A stretch of DNA of 64,000 nucleotides from UBA6168 sp964573725. GTDB lineage: Bacteria; Bacteroidota; Bacteroidia; Chitinophagales; Saprospiraceae. The notes below the pieces were generated by a model. That model had not been told where the DNA came from. It saw only the letters and a program-made list of their open reading frames with translations, and did no database searches. The stretch is taken from positions 1-64,000 of the forward strand of contig CAZNLJ010000008.1 in NCBI GenBank assembly GCA_964573725.1, in the 5' to 3' direction. The translations under genes and the position numbers were made by a program. Shown here in pieces: positions 50,063 to 60,148 of this stretch (its first letter is position 1; the number at the start of each line of letters is the position of its first letter).

Positions 50063-52069
50063 ATGGAAAATAACCAGGAGAACAAGAACAACAAGGGGGG
50101 GCCGAAGTTCCACACGTATTGGATCTACGGGGTGGTGGCGGTCATCCTCTTGGCGCTGCAGTTGATCAACCTGCCCAACTCCTCCAACGAGCCGATTACT
50201 TTCGAGCGTTTCACGGCCATGTTCGAAGCCGGGGATGTGGAAAAGTTGGAGGTGATCAACCAGAAGACGGGTCACGTCTTCCTGCGGGAAGCGGTGCTGG
50301 GGCAGGAGCAGTACCAGGACGCGTCCCGGAACAGTTTCGGCAAGAACAGGCCGCACTACACCTTCGACATCGGTTCCTGGGATTACCGCTCCCCGGAGTT
50401 GAAGGAAATGAACAACAAGTTGATGGAGGATGGCAAGCGGCAGGTTCCGATCACGTTCGTGGAAAAGACCAACTGGATCGGTCCGATCCTGGGGTCCTTG
50501 TTGCCGGTGGCGATAGTCGTTGCCATTTGGGTGTTCATCATGCGCAGGGTGAGCGGCGGCGGCGGTGGGCCGGGCACCCAGTTGTTCAACATCGGAAAGT
50601 CGAAGGCGACATTGTTCGACCAAAACTCGAAGGTGAACGTGACATTCGCGGACGTCGCCGGCCTGGACGAGGCCAAGGAGGAAGTGATGGAGGTGGTGGA
50701 TTTCCTGAAGAATCCGCGGAAATATACCGCCTTGGGGGGGAAAATCCCGAAGGGGGTGCTGCTCATCGGACCGCCGGGTACCGGCAAGACCTTGTTGGCC
50801 AAGGCGGTGGCCGGGGAGGCGGGCGTACCATTCTTTTCCATTTCCGGGTCTGATTTCGTGGAGATGTTCGTCGGCGTCGGGGCTTCCCGCGTCCGGGACC
50901 TTTTCCGGCAGGCGCGGGAGAAAGCGCCCTGTATCGTGTTCATCGACGAAATCGATGCCATCGGCCGGGCACGTGGCCGCAACAGTTTCCAGGGAGGGAA
51001 CGACGAGCGGGAGAACACCCTGAACCAGCTGCTGGTGGAAATGGATGGTTTTCCGACGGACAAGGGGGTGATCCTGATGGCGGCGACCAACCGTCCGGAT
51101 GTCCTGGATTCCGCCCTGATGCGGCCGGGCCGCTTCGACCGCCAGATCGGCATCGACCGCCCCGACTTGAAAGGTCGGGAGGCCATTTTCAATGTCCACC
51201 TGAAGAACATCAAGATCAACAAGGACATATCTCCCTTCGAGTTGTCGGAAATGACACCGGGATTCGCGGGCGCGGAAATCGCGAACGTCTGCAACGAAGC
51301 GGCCCTGATCGCCGCCCGTCGCAACAAGACCGAGGTGGATATGGATGACTTCAATTATGCGTTGGACCGGGTCATCGGCGGGTTGGAGAAAAAGAACAAG
51401 TTGATTTCCCCGGAAGAGAAGGAAATCATCGCCTATCATGAGGCGGGGCATGCCGTCTGCGGTTGGTTCCTGGAGCACGCCTCCCCCTTGGTGAAGGTGA
51501 CCATCGTCCCCCGGGGTATCGGTACCCTGGGCTTTGCGCAATATCTTCCGAAGGATGAATACATCACCCGGACGGAGCAGCTGCTAGACCGGATTTGCAT
51601 GACCTTCGGGGGAAGGGCGGCGGAGGAAATCGTTTTCGGTAAGGTCTCCACCGGGGCGCAGAGCGACCTGGACCAGGTGACGAAGCTGGCTTACAGCATG
51701 GTGGCGGTTTACGGGATGAACGACAAGGTGGGACAGGTATCCTTCTACGGTATGCAGAACGATTCGTTCACCAAGCCCTACTCCGACGAGACGGCGGGGA
51801 TGATCGACGAGGAGGTCCGCCGTTTGTTGGCGGAACAGTTCGAAAGGGCGAAGGGCCTGCTGACGGAAAAGCGGGCAGCCCTGGAGGCCCTGGCGCGGCA
51901 GTTGTTGGAAAAGGAGGTGCTGCACAAGTCGGACGTGGAAAAACTGATCGGCCCCCGGGTCGGCGCCCCGACGACGGCACCGGTGGACACGGCCGCTTCG
52001 GACCTCCCCCAACAGCCGGCGGCGGAAGTGGCGGCCGCCACGGTCTCCGTTCCGGAAGGGAGCGAATGA
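50063..52069 (+). CDS. ftsH: ATP-dependent zinc metalloprotease FtsH
   Basis: A 668-aa membrane protease for quality control. Two N-terminal transmembrane helices (WIYGVVAVILLALQL near residue 20 and LLPVAIVVAIWVFIM near 155). AAA+ core with Walker A GPPGTGKTLLAKAVAGEAG near 236, Walker B IVFIDEIDAIG, second region of homology MRPGRFDRQIGIDRPD, and zinc motif HEAGHAV near 459. C-terminal Ala/Thr/Pro tail. It follows rsfS by 120 bp, a pairing seen elsewhere in the phylum. Confidence 0.98.
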   Translation: MENNQENKNNKGGPKFHTYWIYGVVAVILLALQLINLPNSSNEPITFERFTAMFEAGDVEKLEVINQKTGHVFLREAVLGQEQYQDASRNSFGKNRPHYTFDIGSWDYRSPELKEMNNKLMEDGKRQVPITFVEKTNWIGPILGSLLPVAIVVAIWVFIMRRVSGGGGGPGTQLFNIGKSKATLFDQNSKVNVTFADVAGLDEAKEEVMEVVDFLKNPRKYTALGGKIPKGVLLIGPPGTGKTLLAKAVAGEAGVPFFSISGSDFVEMFVGVGASRVRDLFRQAREKAPCIVFIDEIDAIGRARGRNSFQGGNDERENTLNQLLVEMDGFPTDKGVILMAATNRPDVLDSALMRPGRFDRQIGIDRPDLKGREAIFNVHLKNIKINKDISPFELSEMTPGFAGAEIANVCNEAALIAARRNKTEVDMDDFNYALDRVIGGLEKKNKLISPEEKEIIAYHEAGHAVCGWFLEHASPLVKVTIVPRGIGTLGFAQYLPKDEYITRTEQLLDRICMTFGGRAAEEIVFGKVSTGAQSDLDQVTKLAYSMVAVYGMNDKVGQVSFYGMQNDSFTKPYSDETAGMIDEEVRRLLAEQFERAKGLLTEKRAALEALARQLLEKEVLHKSDVEKLIGPRVGAPTTAPVDTAASDLPQQPAAEVAAATVSVPEGSE

Positions 52070-52357
52070 AGGTGCCTCCCGAAGCGGTCGCAGGGTGATT
52101 GTGAATGCAAATCGCCCCACCGGCCGCAGCGCCGGTCTTTCCGCTGCGCCTACGAACCGTGTGGATTCCGGTGGTGGGTAGCATCCGGCGGAAGTCTCCC
52201 CCTTTGACCCGCTGGCGGCTCAAGCTAGTCGGCAAGGCCGTCCTGCGGGAGCGGGAGCCGTCCCGGACCGGCCGGGCGGACCGGGACGGCCGGTACCGTT
52301 CCTTTCTTCTCTCCGTCGACCGGGATACCGGACGGTTTGGCCCGGCAAATTTCCATC

Positions 52358-54175
52358 ATGCGTTCATTCCTGCGGATACTCGGTCACCTGAAGCGCTACA
52401 AGCTGTTGCTGGCCGGCAACCTGTTGAGCAACCTGCTGATGGTGATGTTTTCCATCGGCAGCATCCCGGCCATCATTCCTTTCCTCAACATTCTGCTGGA
52501 CCAACAGCCGATGGTCCTGGAAGCACCCGCCGAACCGTTCGATTGGCAGCGATTGCCCGATTATTCCAATTATTACCTCAGCAGGCTCATCATGACCTCC
52601 GGGAAGCAGCATGCCTTGGCATATGCCCTCGCCTTGGTGGTCGGCCTCTACTTTTTCCGGAACCTGTTCCGCTATTTATCCCAATTTTTTTTGGCGCCGG
52701 TTCGCAACGGGGTGGTCCGGGACATCCGGCAGGGTTTGTATGACAAGATGCTGTCCTTGCCCTTGTCCTTTTATGCCGACGCGCGGAAAGGGGACCTGCT
52801 GGCGCGGACATCGGTAGATGTGCAGGAGGTGGAGGCCAGTATCCTGAGCGGCATCGAGTCGTTTGTCCGGGAGCCGCTGATGATAGCCGGTGCCTTGACG
52901 TTCATGCTGTACACGAGTCCGTCGCTGACCTTGTTCGTCCTGGTGTTGCTGCTTTTTACGGGGCTGGTGATCGGGCGGGTCGGCAAGCTCCTGAAGCGGC
53001 AGTCCCGGAAGGTACAGGAACAATCGGGGATATTGTTGTCGATGATGGAGGAGGGCATTTCCGGGCTCCGGGTCATCAAGGGATTCAACGCCGCGGCATT
53101 CCAGTCGGCGCGTTTCGGTCGGGAGAACGAGACGTATCGATCGTTGGTGGTCCGGCTGTTGCGGCGGCGGGACTTATCTTCCCCGCTGACCGAGTTCCTG
53201 GGGGTGTTGACGGTGGCGGTGCTGGTCTGGTACGGATTTGGGGCCGTGCAAGCGGAGGAACTCACGGTACCGACTTTTTTCGCCATGTTGTATGCATTTT
53301 TCAGCATGATAGAACCGGCGAAGAAGTTCGCCTCCTCCTTTTACAATGTCCAGAAAGGTTTGGCGGCGGCGGAACGGGTGGATCGCCTGATGGCGGAGCG
53401 GTTGCGGATGGTGGAAAAGGCGGATGCCGTTCCCTTGCCGGCTTTCCGGGACAAGATTGTCTTCCGTGCGGTGGGATTTACTTACGATGGAGCCCCAAGG
53501 CCGGCATTGGAGGAAGTGGACTTGGAGATACCCCGAGGAAAAATCATCGCCTTGGTGGGGCCGTCGGGCGCGGGGAAGAGCACCTTGGTGGATTTGTTAC
53601 CCCGGTTTCAGGATGTATCCGAGGGGGCGGTCACCCTGGACGGTATCGATATCCGGGATTGCCGGCTGCACGACCTGCGAGCCTTGATGGGTATTGTGAC
53701 GCAGGAGCCGGTCTTGTTCAACGACACCCTGTTCAACAACATTGCATTCGGCAGGGAGGGGGTGACGATGGAAGCGGTGGAACAGGCGGCCCGCATTGCC
53801 TATGCGCACGATTTCATCATGGCGACACCGGAAGGATACGCCACAAATATCGGGGACCGGGGGGTGAAACTGAGCGGCGGGCAGCGGCAGCGGATCGCCT
53901 TGGCGCGGGCGGTGCTGGCGAACCCGCCCATCCTGATCCTGGATGAAGCGACATCCGCCCTGGATGCGGAATCGGAGCGTTTGGTGCAGGCGGCATTGGA
54001 GGCATTGATGCGCAACCGGACCAGCATCGTGATTGCGCACCGGTTGTCCACCGTGCGGCATGCGGATGAGATCATCCTGCTGCAGGACGGCCGGATAGCC
54101 GAACGGGGGACGCATACCGCCTTAATGGCCTGCGACAGCGCCTACCGCCGTTTGGTGGCCATGCAGTCATTTTGA
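52358..54175 (+). CDS. MsbA-like ABC exporter (fused permease and ATPase)
   Basis: A 605-aa half-transporter. Six transmembrane helices in residues 1-330 with the coupling-helix region LPLSFYADARKGDLLARTSV. The nucleotide-binding domain has Walker A GPSGAGKSTLVDLLPRF, Q-loop IVTQEPVLFNDTLF, signature LSGGQRQRIALARA and Walker B ILILDEATSALDA. Lipid A or phospholipid export (MsbA) is the best guess. The ATG at 52358 is preferred; a TTG at 52337 would add seven residues. The 3' end overlaps the convergent pyruvate kinase gene by 9 bp. The 288-bp gap before it shows nothing. Confidence 0.9.
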   Translation: MRSFLRILGHLKRYKLLLAGNLLSNLLMVMFSIGSIPAIIPFLNILLDQQPMVLEAPAEPFDWQRLPDYSNYYLSRLIMTSGKQHALAYALALVVGLYFFRNLFRYLSQFFLAPVRNGVVRDIRQGLYDKMLSLPLSFYADARKGDLLARTSVDVQEVEASILSGIESFVREPLMIAGALTFMLYTSPSLTLFVLVLLLFTGLVIGRVGKLLKRQSRKVQEQSGILLSMMEEGISGLRVIKGFNAAAFQSARFGRENETYRSLVVRLLRRRDLSSPLTEFLGVLTVAVLVWYGFGAVQAEELTVPTFFAMLYAFFSMIEPAKKFASSFYNVQKGLAAAERVDRLMAERLRMVEKADAVPLPAFRDKIVFRAVGFTYDGAPRPALEEVDLEIPRGKIIALVGPSGAGKSTLVDLLPRFQDVSEGAVTLDGIDIRDCRLHDLRALMGIVTQEPVLFNDTLFNNIAFGREGVTMEAVEQAARIAYAHDFIMATPEGYATNIGDRGVKLSGGQRQRIALARAVLANPPILILDEATSALDAESERLVQAALEALMRNRTSIVIAHRLSTVRHADEIILLQDGRIAERGTHTALMACDSAYRRLVAMQSF

Positions 54176-56074
54176 CGGATCCGCCGGCCAGCTTTGAAAG
54201 AACTTTTCCGAGAGGAGCAATTTACGGAGCAGGGCGCGTTTCTTGGTCTGGTGATCCTGCATCCGGCGGAGGATATCATCCAGGGCATGCGTAGCTTCGA
54301 CGATATGTTCCCCTTTGTTGAGCATGATGCATTCGGAGCGCTGCCCCATGGCGGCGTCCGTGATTTCCGCCCGGGAGGGCAGTCCGGCCCGGGCCATGCC
54401 CTCGAGCACCTGGGTCGCCCAAATGGCGGGCAGGTGAGCGGCTTCGCAGAGCCAGAGGATTTGTTCCTGCACCTCCGCCAAGCGGCCGAATCCGCACTCG
54501 ATGGCCAGGTCGCCACGGGCAATCATCACGCCGACGGCCGGGAGCTGCATGGCGGTGAGGAGCATGGCGGGCAGGTTGTCAAATCCCCTTCGGGTTTCCA
54601 CCTTGAGCACGACGGCGGGTGGGTGTTCGGTGCGTGTCCGTAGCTGTTCGACCAGCTGCCCGACATCCTGGGGGCTGTTGACGAAGGAAAGTCCGACCAT
54701 GTCGGCATGTTCCACCACAAAAGAAAGGTTTTCGACATCGTCTTCGGTCAGGGCCGGCAGGTCGAGCTGGGATTCCGGTAGGTTGATGCCTTTCTCGGCG
54801 CGGAGCCGGCCGCCGCCGGGACCGGTTCGGTTGATACGGACATGTACCTCGGCGGGATAGACCGCTTCGGTGCTTCCGCCGATTTTGCCGTCGTCGAACC
54901 ATATGGGTTCTCCGATTTGTAAATGCGGGAAAATGGAAGGGATGGAACAGCCGATGGTGGCCGGGATCCATTGGTTGGTGTCCGGGTCGAAGCGGGCGTT
55001 CGTACCGGGTTGACCTGCGGCGGACAATACCAGCAGGTCGCCGGCCGTCAGGCGGAGGGCGCCCGCTTTGCGCGGAAGGTCGGCGACGAGCCGGACGGTC
55101 CTGTTCTTCGGTTTCCGTTTTCCGGTCGGGAAGAGATGGAGCTGGGTGCCGGGGACGAAATAAACCGTCTTGCGACAGGTGACCATGACGGCCTTTTCGG
55201 TGACGGTATCGACCTTGAGCCTTCGCTTGGCACCCCGGCCGTCGGTCAACAGGATACTATCGCCGCGTTTGCACTGCGCGAGCCAGTCACCCGGTAGCGG
55301 AAGGCTGCTCCGGGGGTCCGGCCGGTCCTGTTGCCAGTGGTTTTCCGGATACAGCCAAAGACGGGCGGGCGCCGTGACTTTCCCGGTATCGTTCCGCTCC
55401 GGCCGGATGCGGAGTACCGGCGGACCGGGTTCGACGATGCCGGTGCGCAACTTGGGGCCGCCGAGGTCCATGAGAATCTTGCAAGGGATGCCGGTCACGT
55501 CCGATGCCCGCCGGATATTGCCGATGATTTTTTCCCAGACGGCCGGATGGTCATGGGCGCAATTGATACGCGCACAGTTCATGCCCTGCCGGAGGAGGTC
55601 CGTCACCAGGCCGTAATCGTCCGCGGCGGTGCCCGGCATGGTCACCATGATCCGGACCCGGCGGCCGGAGGGGATGTCACCGAGCAGGGCCGCCGTATTG
55701 TGTTCCAGCAGTTGGCGCCCTTCCCGGAAACAAGCCGGTGGTTTTTCGGCAGGTGTCCAGGTTTTTCCCTGGAGGGCATGGATGACATGCAGCAAGGTAT
55801 CGACAGTCGCCTGTACCTTCCGTTCCGCCCTACCCAGGGAGGACAGCCCCCATTCGGACAAGGCAATCTGCAATTCGCGGACGTCATACCGGCGGAGCGC
55901 CATGTAATGAATGAGGTTGCGGGCGCTTTTCCGGTGATGGGGGTGGATATTGTCCCAAGCGGCGTAAGAGGATTCCATCCGGAGCATTTCCGTCCGCAGG
56001 CGGAGCAATTCCGCGGCGATGGAATCGAGGGGTTCCGTTTCGCAGGGCAGGTTGTGTGGGAATTCTTTTTCCAT
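54167..56074 (-). CDS. Atypical pyruvate kinase with N-terminal extension
   Basis: A 635-aa protein. About 135 residues of helical, unassigned sequence precede a pyruvate kinase barrel with an enlarged B domain (about 215-400); the usual C-terminal allosteric domain is missing. Active-site residues are present: ARINCAHD with Arg169 and Asn171, DLGGPKLRTG, catalytic Lys491 and Glu493 in LKVETRRG, Asp522 in MIARGDLAIE and Thr554 in WATQVLE. In DLGGPKLRTG a Lys stands at the position equivalent to 117 of muscle enzyme and Leu at 113, the residues known from potassium-independent pyruvate kinases. The ATG at 56074 is used; a TTG three codons earlier is possible. Confidence 0.8.
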   Translation of the reverse strand: MEKEFPHNLPCETEPLDSIAAELLRLRTEMLRMESSYAAWDNIHPHHRKSARNLIHYMALRRYDVRELQIALSEWGLSSLGRAERKVQATVDTLLHVIHALQGKTWTPAEKPPACFREGRQLLEHNTAALLGDIPSGRRVRIMVTMPGTAADDYGLVTDLLRQGMNCARINCAHDHPAVWEKIIGNIRRASDVTGIPCKILMDLGGPKLRTGIVEPGPPVLRIRPERNDTGKVTAPARLWLYPENHWQQDRPDPRSSLPLPGDWLAQCKRGDSILLTDGRGAKRRLKVDTVTEKAVMVTCRKTVYFVPGTQLHLFPTGKRKPKNRTVRLVADLPRKAGALRLTAGDLLVLSAAGQPGTNARFDPDTNQWIPATIGCSIPSIFPHLQIGEPIWFDDGKIGGSTEAVYPAEVHVRINRTGPGGGRLRAEKGINLPESQLDLPALTEDDVENLSFVVEHADMVGLSFVNSPQDVGQLVEQLRTRTEHPPAVVLKVETRRGFDNLPAMLLTAMQLPAVGVMIARGDLAIECGFGRLAEVQEQILWLCEAAHLPAIWATQVLEGMARAGLPSRAEITDAAMGQRSECIMLNKGEHIVEATHALDDILRRMQDHQTKKRALLRKLLLSEKFFQSWPADPSK

Positions 56075-56137
56075 CGGGTACAACGGGGTTTTGGGTTGGA
56101 CAGGGGAACCGGAATCCCGACCAAGAGGATACCGGTG

Positions 56138-56614
56138 TCAGCGCCGGGAACGACCGTAGGTGACCGGTTCCTTCCGCATCCCTTCCGACGTCGGTCCGGT
56201 ATGCCGGCCAAGTGACGGCTGCCGGCTGCCGGTGCGGCTGTCCACTTCCTCGAAGTCGACAAACTCCACCGCTTGCGTCCGGGTATAGCGTCGGCGGCTG
56301 TCCTTGAGCCGACGCCGGAAGACCGCCTTCAGGAAGAGGTAAGGAAAGACCAGCATATAGCCGATACCGGACAGGAGGACCAGGAAGATGCCGGACCAAA
56401 TGTCCTGGCGGAGCCTGGCGATCAGCCAACGGCCGTAATCGATGACGACCGACCGTTCGATGATGGCCGCCGCCACCAGCAAGAACGGTGCGGCATAGCT
56501 GAGCAGGATGAAGACGCCCCGAACGAGCAGGAACAGGACAACCAGGAAGACGCCGAGTAGCAAGAGGCCGGCAAATGAGTCGAAATTGATTTGCGTAGTT
56601 CTACGATGGGTCAT
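56138..56614 (-). CDS. Membrane protein of unknown function
   Basis: A 158-aa protein. Three to four hydrophobic segments lie in residues 10-105 (LLLLGVFLVVLFLLVRGVFI, YAAPFLLVAAAII, GIFLVLLSGIGYMLVFPYLF), followed by a basic, arginine-rich cytoplasmic tail (FRRRLKDSRRRYTR) and a disordered end. No family recognised. It precedes the pyruvate kinase gene on the same strand by 63 bp. The gap 56615-56970 upstream has no visible feature. Confidence 0.65.
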   Translation of the reverse strand: MTHRRTTQINFDSFAGLLLLGVFLVVLFLLVRGVFILLSYAAPFLLVAAAIIERSVVIDYGRWLIARLRQDIWSGIFLVLLSGIGYMLVFPYLFLKAVFRRRLKDSRRRYTRTQAVEFVDFEEVDSRTGSRQPSLGRHTGPTSEGMRKEPVTYGRSRR

Positions 56615-56970
56615 GGTACTGCGTTTCCGTCGGATTCGCCGGAATCCGACCTGTGCCTGCCGGCGGCAAGCCCGGAAAAGAGCTTCCGGCCCCTTACCTG
56701 CGGCCCTGCGGGGATAGCGACCGGATCTTGTCTTTTTCCGGCCGGCATCCCGGCGGCCTTCTGCGGCCGGACGCTTCCGGTGTCCCGGAAAAAACCTTGC
56801 CGGGCTCGCGGCCCGGATCCGATGGGCCGGTTTGCCGGTCCGGTGAATCCTTTACACAAATAACGATCGGGAAAGCCATCCTGTTCGGTGGTCGGCTCCT
56901 AAATAGACCAAGGATGTCGCCGGTCGGACGAGGACCGGCCGGCCAAGGGCCGGAAAGGGGTCGGGCCGGC

Positions 56971-57609
56971 TCAACCGAGGTGGGATACCGGGCCGGCGAT
57001 TTGCGTCAGTTCACTGATGATCATGGCCGTTGCTCCCCACAGCACCTTACCTTCGACATCGAAGTAGGGTACGTTCTTCAAGGTGAGCCGGGAGGCCAGG
57101 CGGATGTCGGTCCGCTTCCGCAGGTGGGGTTCGAAGAACCGGTCGAAGGGGACATCGAAGGCCCGCTCGACCTCCTGGGGTTGGGGTATGTAGGTGGGCG
57201 GTGCCGACAGGTAGCCGACGAAAGGATGTACCTGGAAATTGCTGACCGGAATGTAAAGGTCGGACAAGCGGCCCAGGACCCGGATACGGTCCGCGGGAAC
57301 GCCGATTTCCTCTTCGGTTTCCCGCAGGGCGGTATGTTGCAGGCAGGTATCCGAAAGCTCTGCTTTCCCGCCGGGAAAGCTGATTTGGCCGGCATGGTGG
57401 TCGCGGTCGTTCCGGTTGCGTTCGATCAGCACCATCCGCCATTCCGACAAGTGGCGGAACAGGAGCGCCATGACGGCGGCCTGCCGTGCCGTCGCCGGGG
57501 CTTCGGTGTACAGGTGCCGGGTGATATGCGCCATCTTACGCTGGGCCTCCAGCCCGGGAAGCGGCGCCGCAAGCCGGTCTTCAAGATGCCGTATGAAGTT
57601 TGGTAACAT
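56971..57609 (-). CDS. Nudix hydrolase, CoA pyrophosphatase type
   Basis: A 212-aa Nudix protein. The substrate-side motif of the NudL/CoAse group, GQISFPGGKAELSD, runs into the Nudix box with ALRETEEEIGV. RNDRDHHAGQ precedes it as in CoA pyrophosphatases, and VHPFVGYL follows. Cleavage of coenzyme A or related dinucleotides is the likely reaction. The start at 57609 (LPNFIRHLEDRLAA) is preferred over an upstream in-frame ATG at 57714. Confidence 0.88.
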   Translation of the reverse strand: MLPNFIRHLEDRLAAPLPGLEAQRKMAHITRHLYTEAPATARQAAVMALLFRHLSEWRMVLIERNRNDRDHHAGQISFPGGKAELSDTCLQHTALRETEEEIGVPADRIRVLGRLSDLYIPVSNFQVHPFVGYLSAPPTYIPQPQEVERAFDVPFDRFFEPHLRKRTDIRLASRLTLKNVPYFDVEGKVLWGATAMIISELTQIAGPVSHLG

Positions 57610-57918
57610 ATCGGTTGAAATGGTAGGTCGGACCCGGGGTTCCGGCAACGTATCGCCCGCCTTTTCCCGCCCGGGGAGCGGCAGGCCGGTGATGCCGACC
57701 AAGCCGAACCGCATCCAGACCCATACAACGCCGGAACCACCGGGGTTGTTCAGGCGGCCGGCCGGCCGTGCGGAACCGGGGCCGGCCGGCCACCGACCCG
57801 GCGCCAGCCTTATTTCCCGGAAATGATTTTTTTTACCGGCACTTTTTCCGAAAAAATCCCAAATTGCAGCTTTTCACACTCCGGGGGCCTCAAGGCCGCC
57901 CACATCAACGACCCGCGC

Positions 57919-58854
57919 ATGAAGTCCGTACTGACCGCCCGTGCCTTCGCCTTGTGGTTGCTCCTCCCGGCGGCGGTTTCCGCCCAACCCTCCCTCCGCA
58001 CGGACAGTATCCCCGGTTCCGGGGTCTCCTTCCCGATGGTATTGGTGCCGACCGGGGTCTTCCCCATGCGGTCGTCCGACGGTACCCTGGAAAAGCAGGT
58101 CCGGGTGGACAGTTTCTGGATCGGGCAACAGGAGGTGAAATACGACGAGTTCATCATCTTTTATCAACGGGAATACGATTCCGATGCCTCCACCCGCCCG
58201 GACAAGGCCTATGCCGCCGATGCGGTGACCCGCCCGACGCCGCAGTATATCGATTATACCTATGGAATGGGGAAGACGGGATTTCCGGCGGTCAGCATGA
58301 CCCAACAGGCCGCCTTGCGCTACTGCCGGTGGTTGTACGACAAGACCGGGGTTTTCTACCGCTTGCCGACGGAGGCGGAATGGGAGTATGCCTGTCGGGC
58401 CGGGCAGGAATCGGCCGCCGCCGATGCACTCGAAACGTACGCCTGGTTCTTCGACAATGCCTTCGAACGGTATCAGGCGGGCGGCCAAAAGCAGCCCAAT
58501 GCCTGGGGCTTGTATGACATGCTGGGCAATGTAGCCGAATGGACTCTCGACGAATACCAGGATACCTACCTGGAACAGCTGGATGGCTCGCCGGCGGACA
58601 ATCCCTGGCTGATACCGCAACGCCGCCATTCCCGGACGGTTCGCGGCGGCTCCTACGACAGCCCCCGCGACCAATGTACCTGCACCTTCCGGGAAAAATC
58701 GAACCCCCGCTGGCAAGCCAGGGACCCGCAGATCCCCAAGAGCCTCTGGTGGAACCCGGATGCGCCGTTCGTCGGTTTCCGGATCGTCCGGCCGGTCGCC
58801 CAGCCCGATCCGGCGGCAGTGGATGATTTCTTCCGCCGGGCCATCAAGGATTGA
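57919..58854 (+). CDS. Secreted formylglycine-generating-enzyme-like (SUMF1) protein
   Basis: A 311-aa exported protein. A signal peptide (AFALWLLLPAAVSAQ) precedes an FGE-sulfatase domain: FPMVLVPTGVFPMRSSDG, VDSFWIGQQEVKYDEF, FPAVSMTQQAALRYCRWL, YRLPTEAEWEYACRAGQ, GLYDMLGNVAEWTLD, RTVRGGSYDSPRDQC and FVGFRIVRP. Two Cys occur in QCTCTF, but the exact CxxxxC copper site of true formylglycine-generating enzymes is not seen. The fold is also used by the gliding proteins GldJ and GldK. No sulfatase is adjacent. The 309-bp gap before it shows nothing. Confidence 0.82.
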   Translation: MKSVLTARAFALWLLLPAAVSAQPSLRTDSIPGSGVSFPMVLVPTGVFPMRSSDGTLEKQVRVDSFWIGQQEVKYDEFIIFYQREYDSDASTRPDKAYAADAVTRPTPQYIDYTYGMGKTGFPAVSMTQQAALRYCRWLYDKTGVFYRLPTEAEWEYACRAGQESAAADALETYAWFFDNAFERYQAGGQKQPNAWGLYDMLGNVAEWTLDEYQDTYLEQLDGSPADNPWLIPQRRHSRTVRGGSYDSPRDQCTCTFREKSNPRWQARDPQIPKSLWWNPDAPFVGFRIVRPVAQPDPAAVDDFFRRAIKD

Positions 58855-59020
58855 AGTTCCCGTCCGGATCCGACCTTCGGGCGCTGTTCCGCACAGGGCA
58901 TCGCCAATAACCTGGATGACGCGGTCGTGAAACGGAAAACGGATACATAAACACAAGAATAAGCAGCCGCCCACCCCCGGGGCCGGTACCCGAAAAACTG
59001 TCGAATCAGTCCATTCAAAT

Positions 59021-60148
59021 ATGCGCTCGCTGAAAATCTTCCTCGTCAACGCCATCCTGTTGGTCGTGTTGGTCCATCTGTTAGGGCACGGTATCGCCCG
59101 GCACTTCTACCGGAACCTGAAGGACCGCTTTCTCCACGGCAATACCGGTCAGGTTGTTCATTTCGAAAAATTGTTCAAGCCGATCCACAAGAATTGCATC
59201 GTTTACCCGCAGTTCCTTTCCCGATACGATTCCGCAACCTTTTATTTCAATGCTCCCGGGAAATATGAGCTTGCCATTTTCGACTGCGATTATTCCTACG
59301 AAGTGGACCAGGACGGTATGCGCCGCTGCGGCTATCCGTCCGCTGGGGAGGATTCGCTGCAAATTGCCGTGCTCGGGGATTCCCATGCCTTCGGATTGGG
59401 TGTCGGCGATGACCAGACCTATGCCGCGCTTCTCAATGCCAACGGCTATCCGACCCGGCTGGTGGCCTGTTCCAGTTTCGGAACTGCCCGGGAATTCATC
59501 AAATGTGAAGAATTGGTCAGGCAGGGCGTCATTCGAAAACCTACCGTCCTGGTGCTGCATTATTGTGAAAACGACAGCCTGGAAAATAACAGCTTTGTAA
59601 ACAACGATTTCCGTTACGCTCCGCCGGCCCGGGAGGAATTCGACCAAATGCTCGGACAGCCGTCGCATCCGGTGCGCTACGGCCTGATATACTACCTCCT
59701 TCCGGATATCCTCCGGCCTTTGTCATGGCCGACCGCCCTGGAGTATCGGTTGCTCAAAAGTTTTTCTTTCGAGATTCCCATCGAAAGAAAGAATCCTGTA
59801 CAGGTAGGAACACCGCAGCCGGTTCGTTCCTTCGATGAAGACCTCGGGCAGATCGTCCTTCATTATTTGCAAAAGCCCGCGTTCGGGGATGTGGAGCAAG
59901 TGATCCTGTTGGATGCGATGTCTCCGGGGTATTTTCCAACGGCCGGAATCGAGTATGAGGCCCGGCGGATGGAAGCCTTGCGCAATCGGCTGGACCGGGC
60001 GCTTCCGGATGTTTCGGTGTCGTTTCTCACACCGGGCTCAAAGGATACGGAGCGATATTTCTTCCGGTATGACGACCATATCAACGCGGCGGGCCACGCT
60101 TTCTTCTTTTCGGAGATTCAAGAATCGATCGACAGGAAGGCCCGATGA
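59021..60148 (+). CDS. SGNH/GDSL-type hydrolase with N-terminal membrane anchor
   Basis: A 375-aa protein. One N-terminal hydrophobic helix (IFLVNAILLVVLVHLLG) is followed by an alpha/beta SGNH domain with block I VLGDSHAFGLGVGDDQTYA, a block III-like VLHYCENDSLENNS and the catalytic Asp/His block RYDDHINAAGH. Esterase or O-acetyl-modifying action on envelope glycans is possible. It follows the SUMF1-like gene by 166 bp on the same strand and shows lower GC than its neighbours. Confidence 0.78.
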   Translation: MRSLKIFLVNAILLVVLVHLLGHGIARHFYRNLKDRFLHGNTGQVVHFEKLFKPIHKNCIVYPQFLSRYDSATFYFNAPGKYELAIFDCDYSYEVDQDGMRRCGYPSAGEDSLQIAVLGDSHAFGLGVGDDQTYAALLNANGYPTRLVACSSFGTAREFIKCEELVRQGVIRKPTVLVLHYCENDSLENNSFVNNDFRYAPPAREEFDQMLGQPSHPVRYGLIYYLLPDILRPLSWPTALEYRLLKSFSFEIPIERKNPVQVGTPQPVRSFDEDLGQIVLHYLQKPAFGDVEQVILLDAMSPGYFPTAGIEYEARRMEALRNRLDRALPDVSVSFLTPGSKDTERYFFRYDDHINAAGHAFFFSEIQESIDRKAR

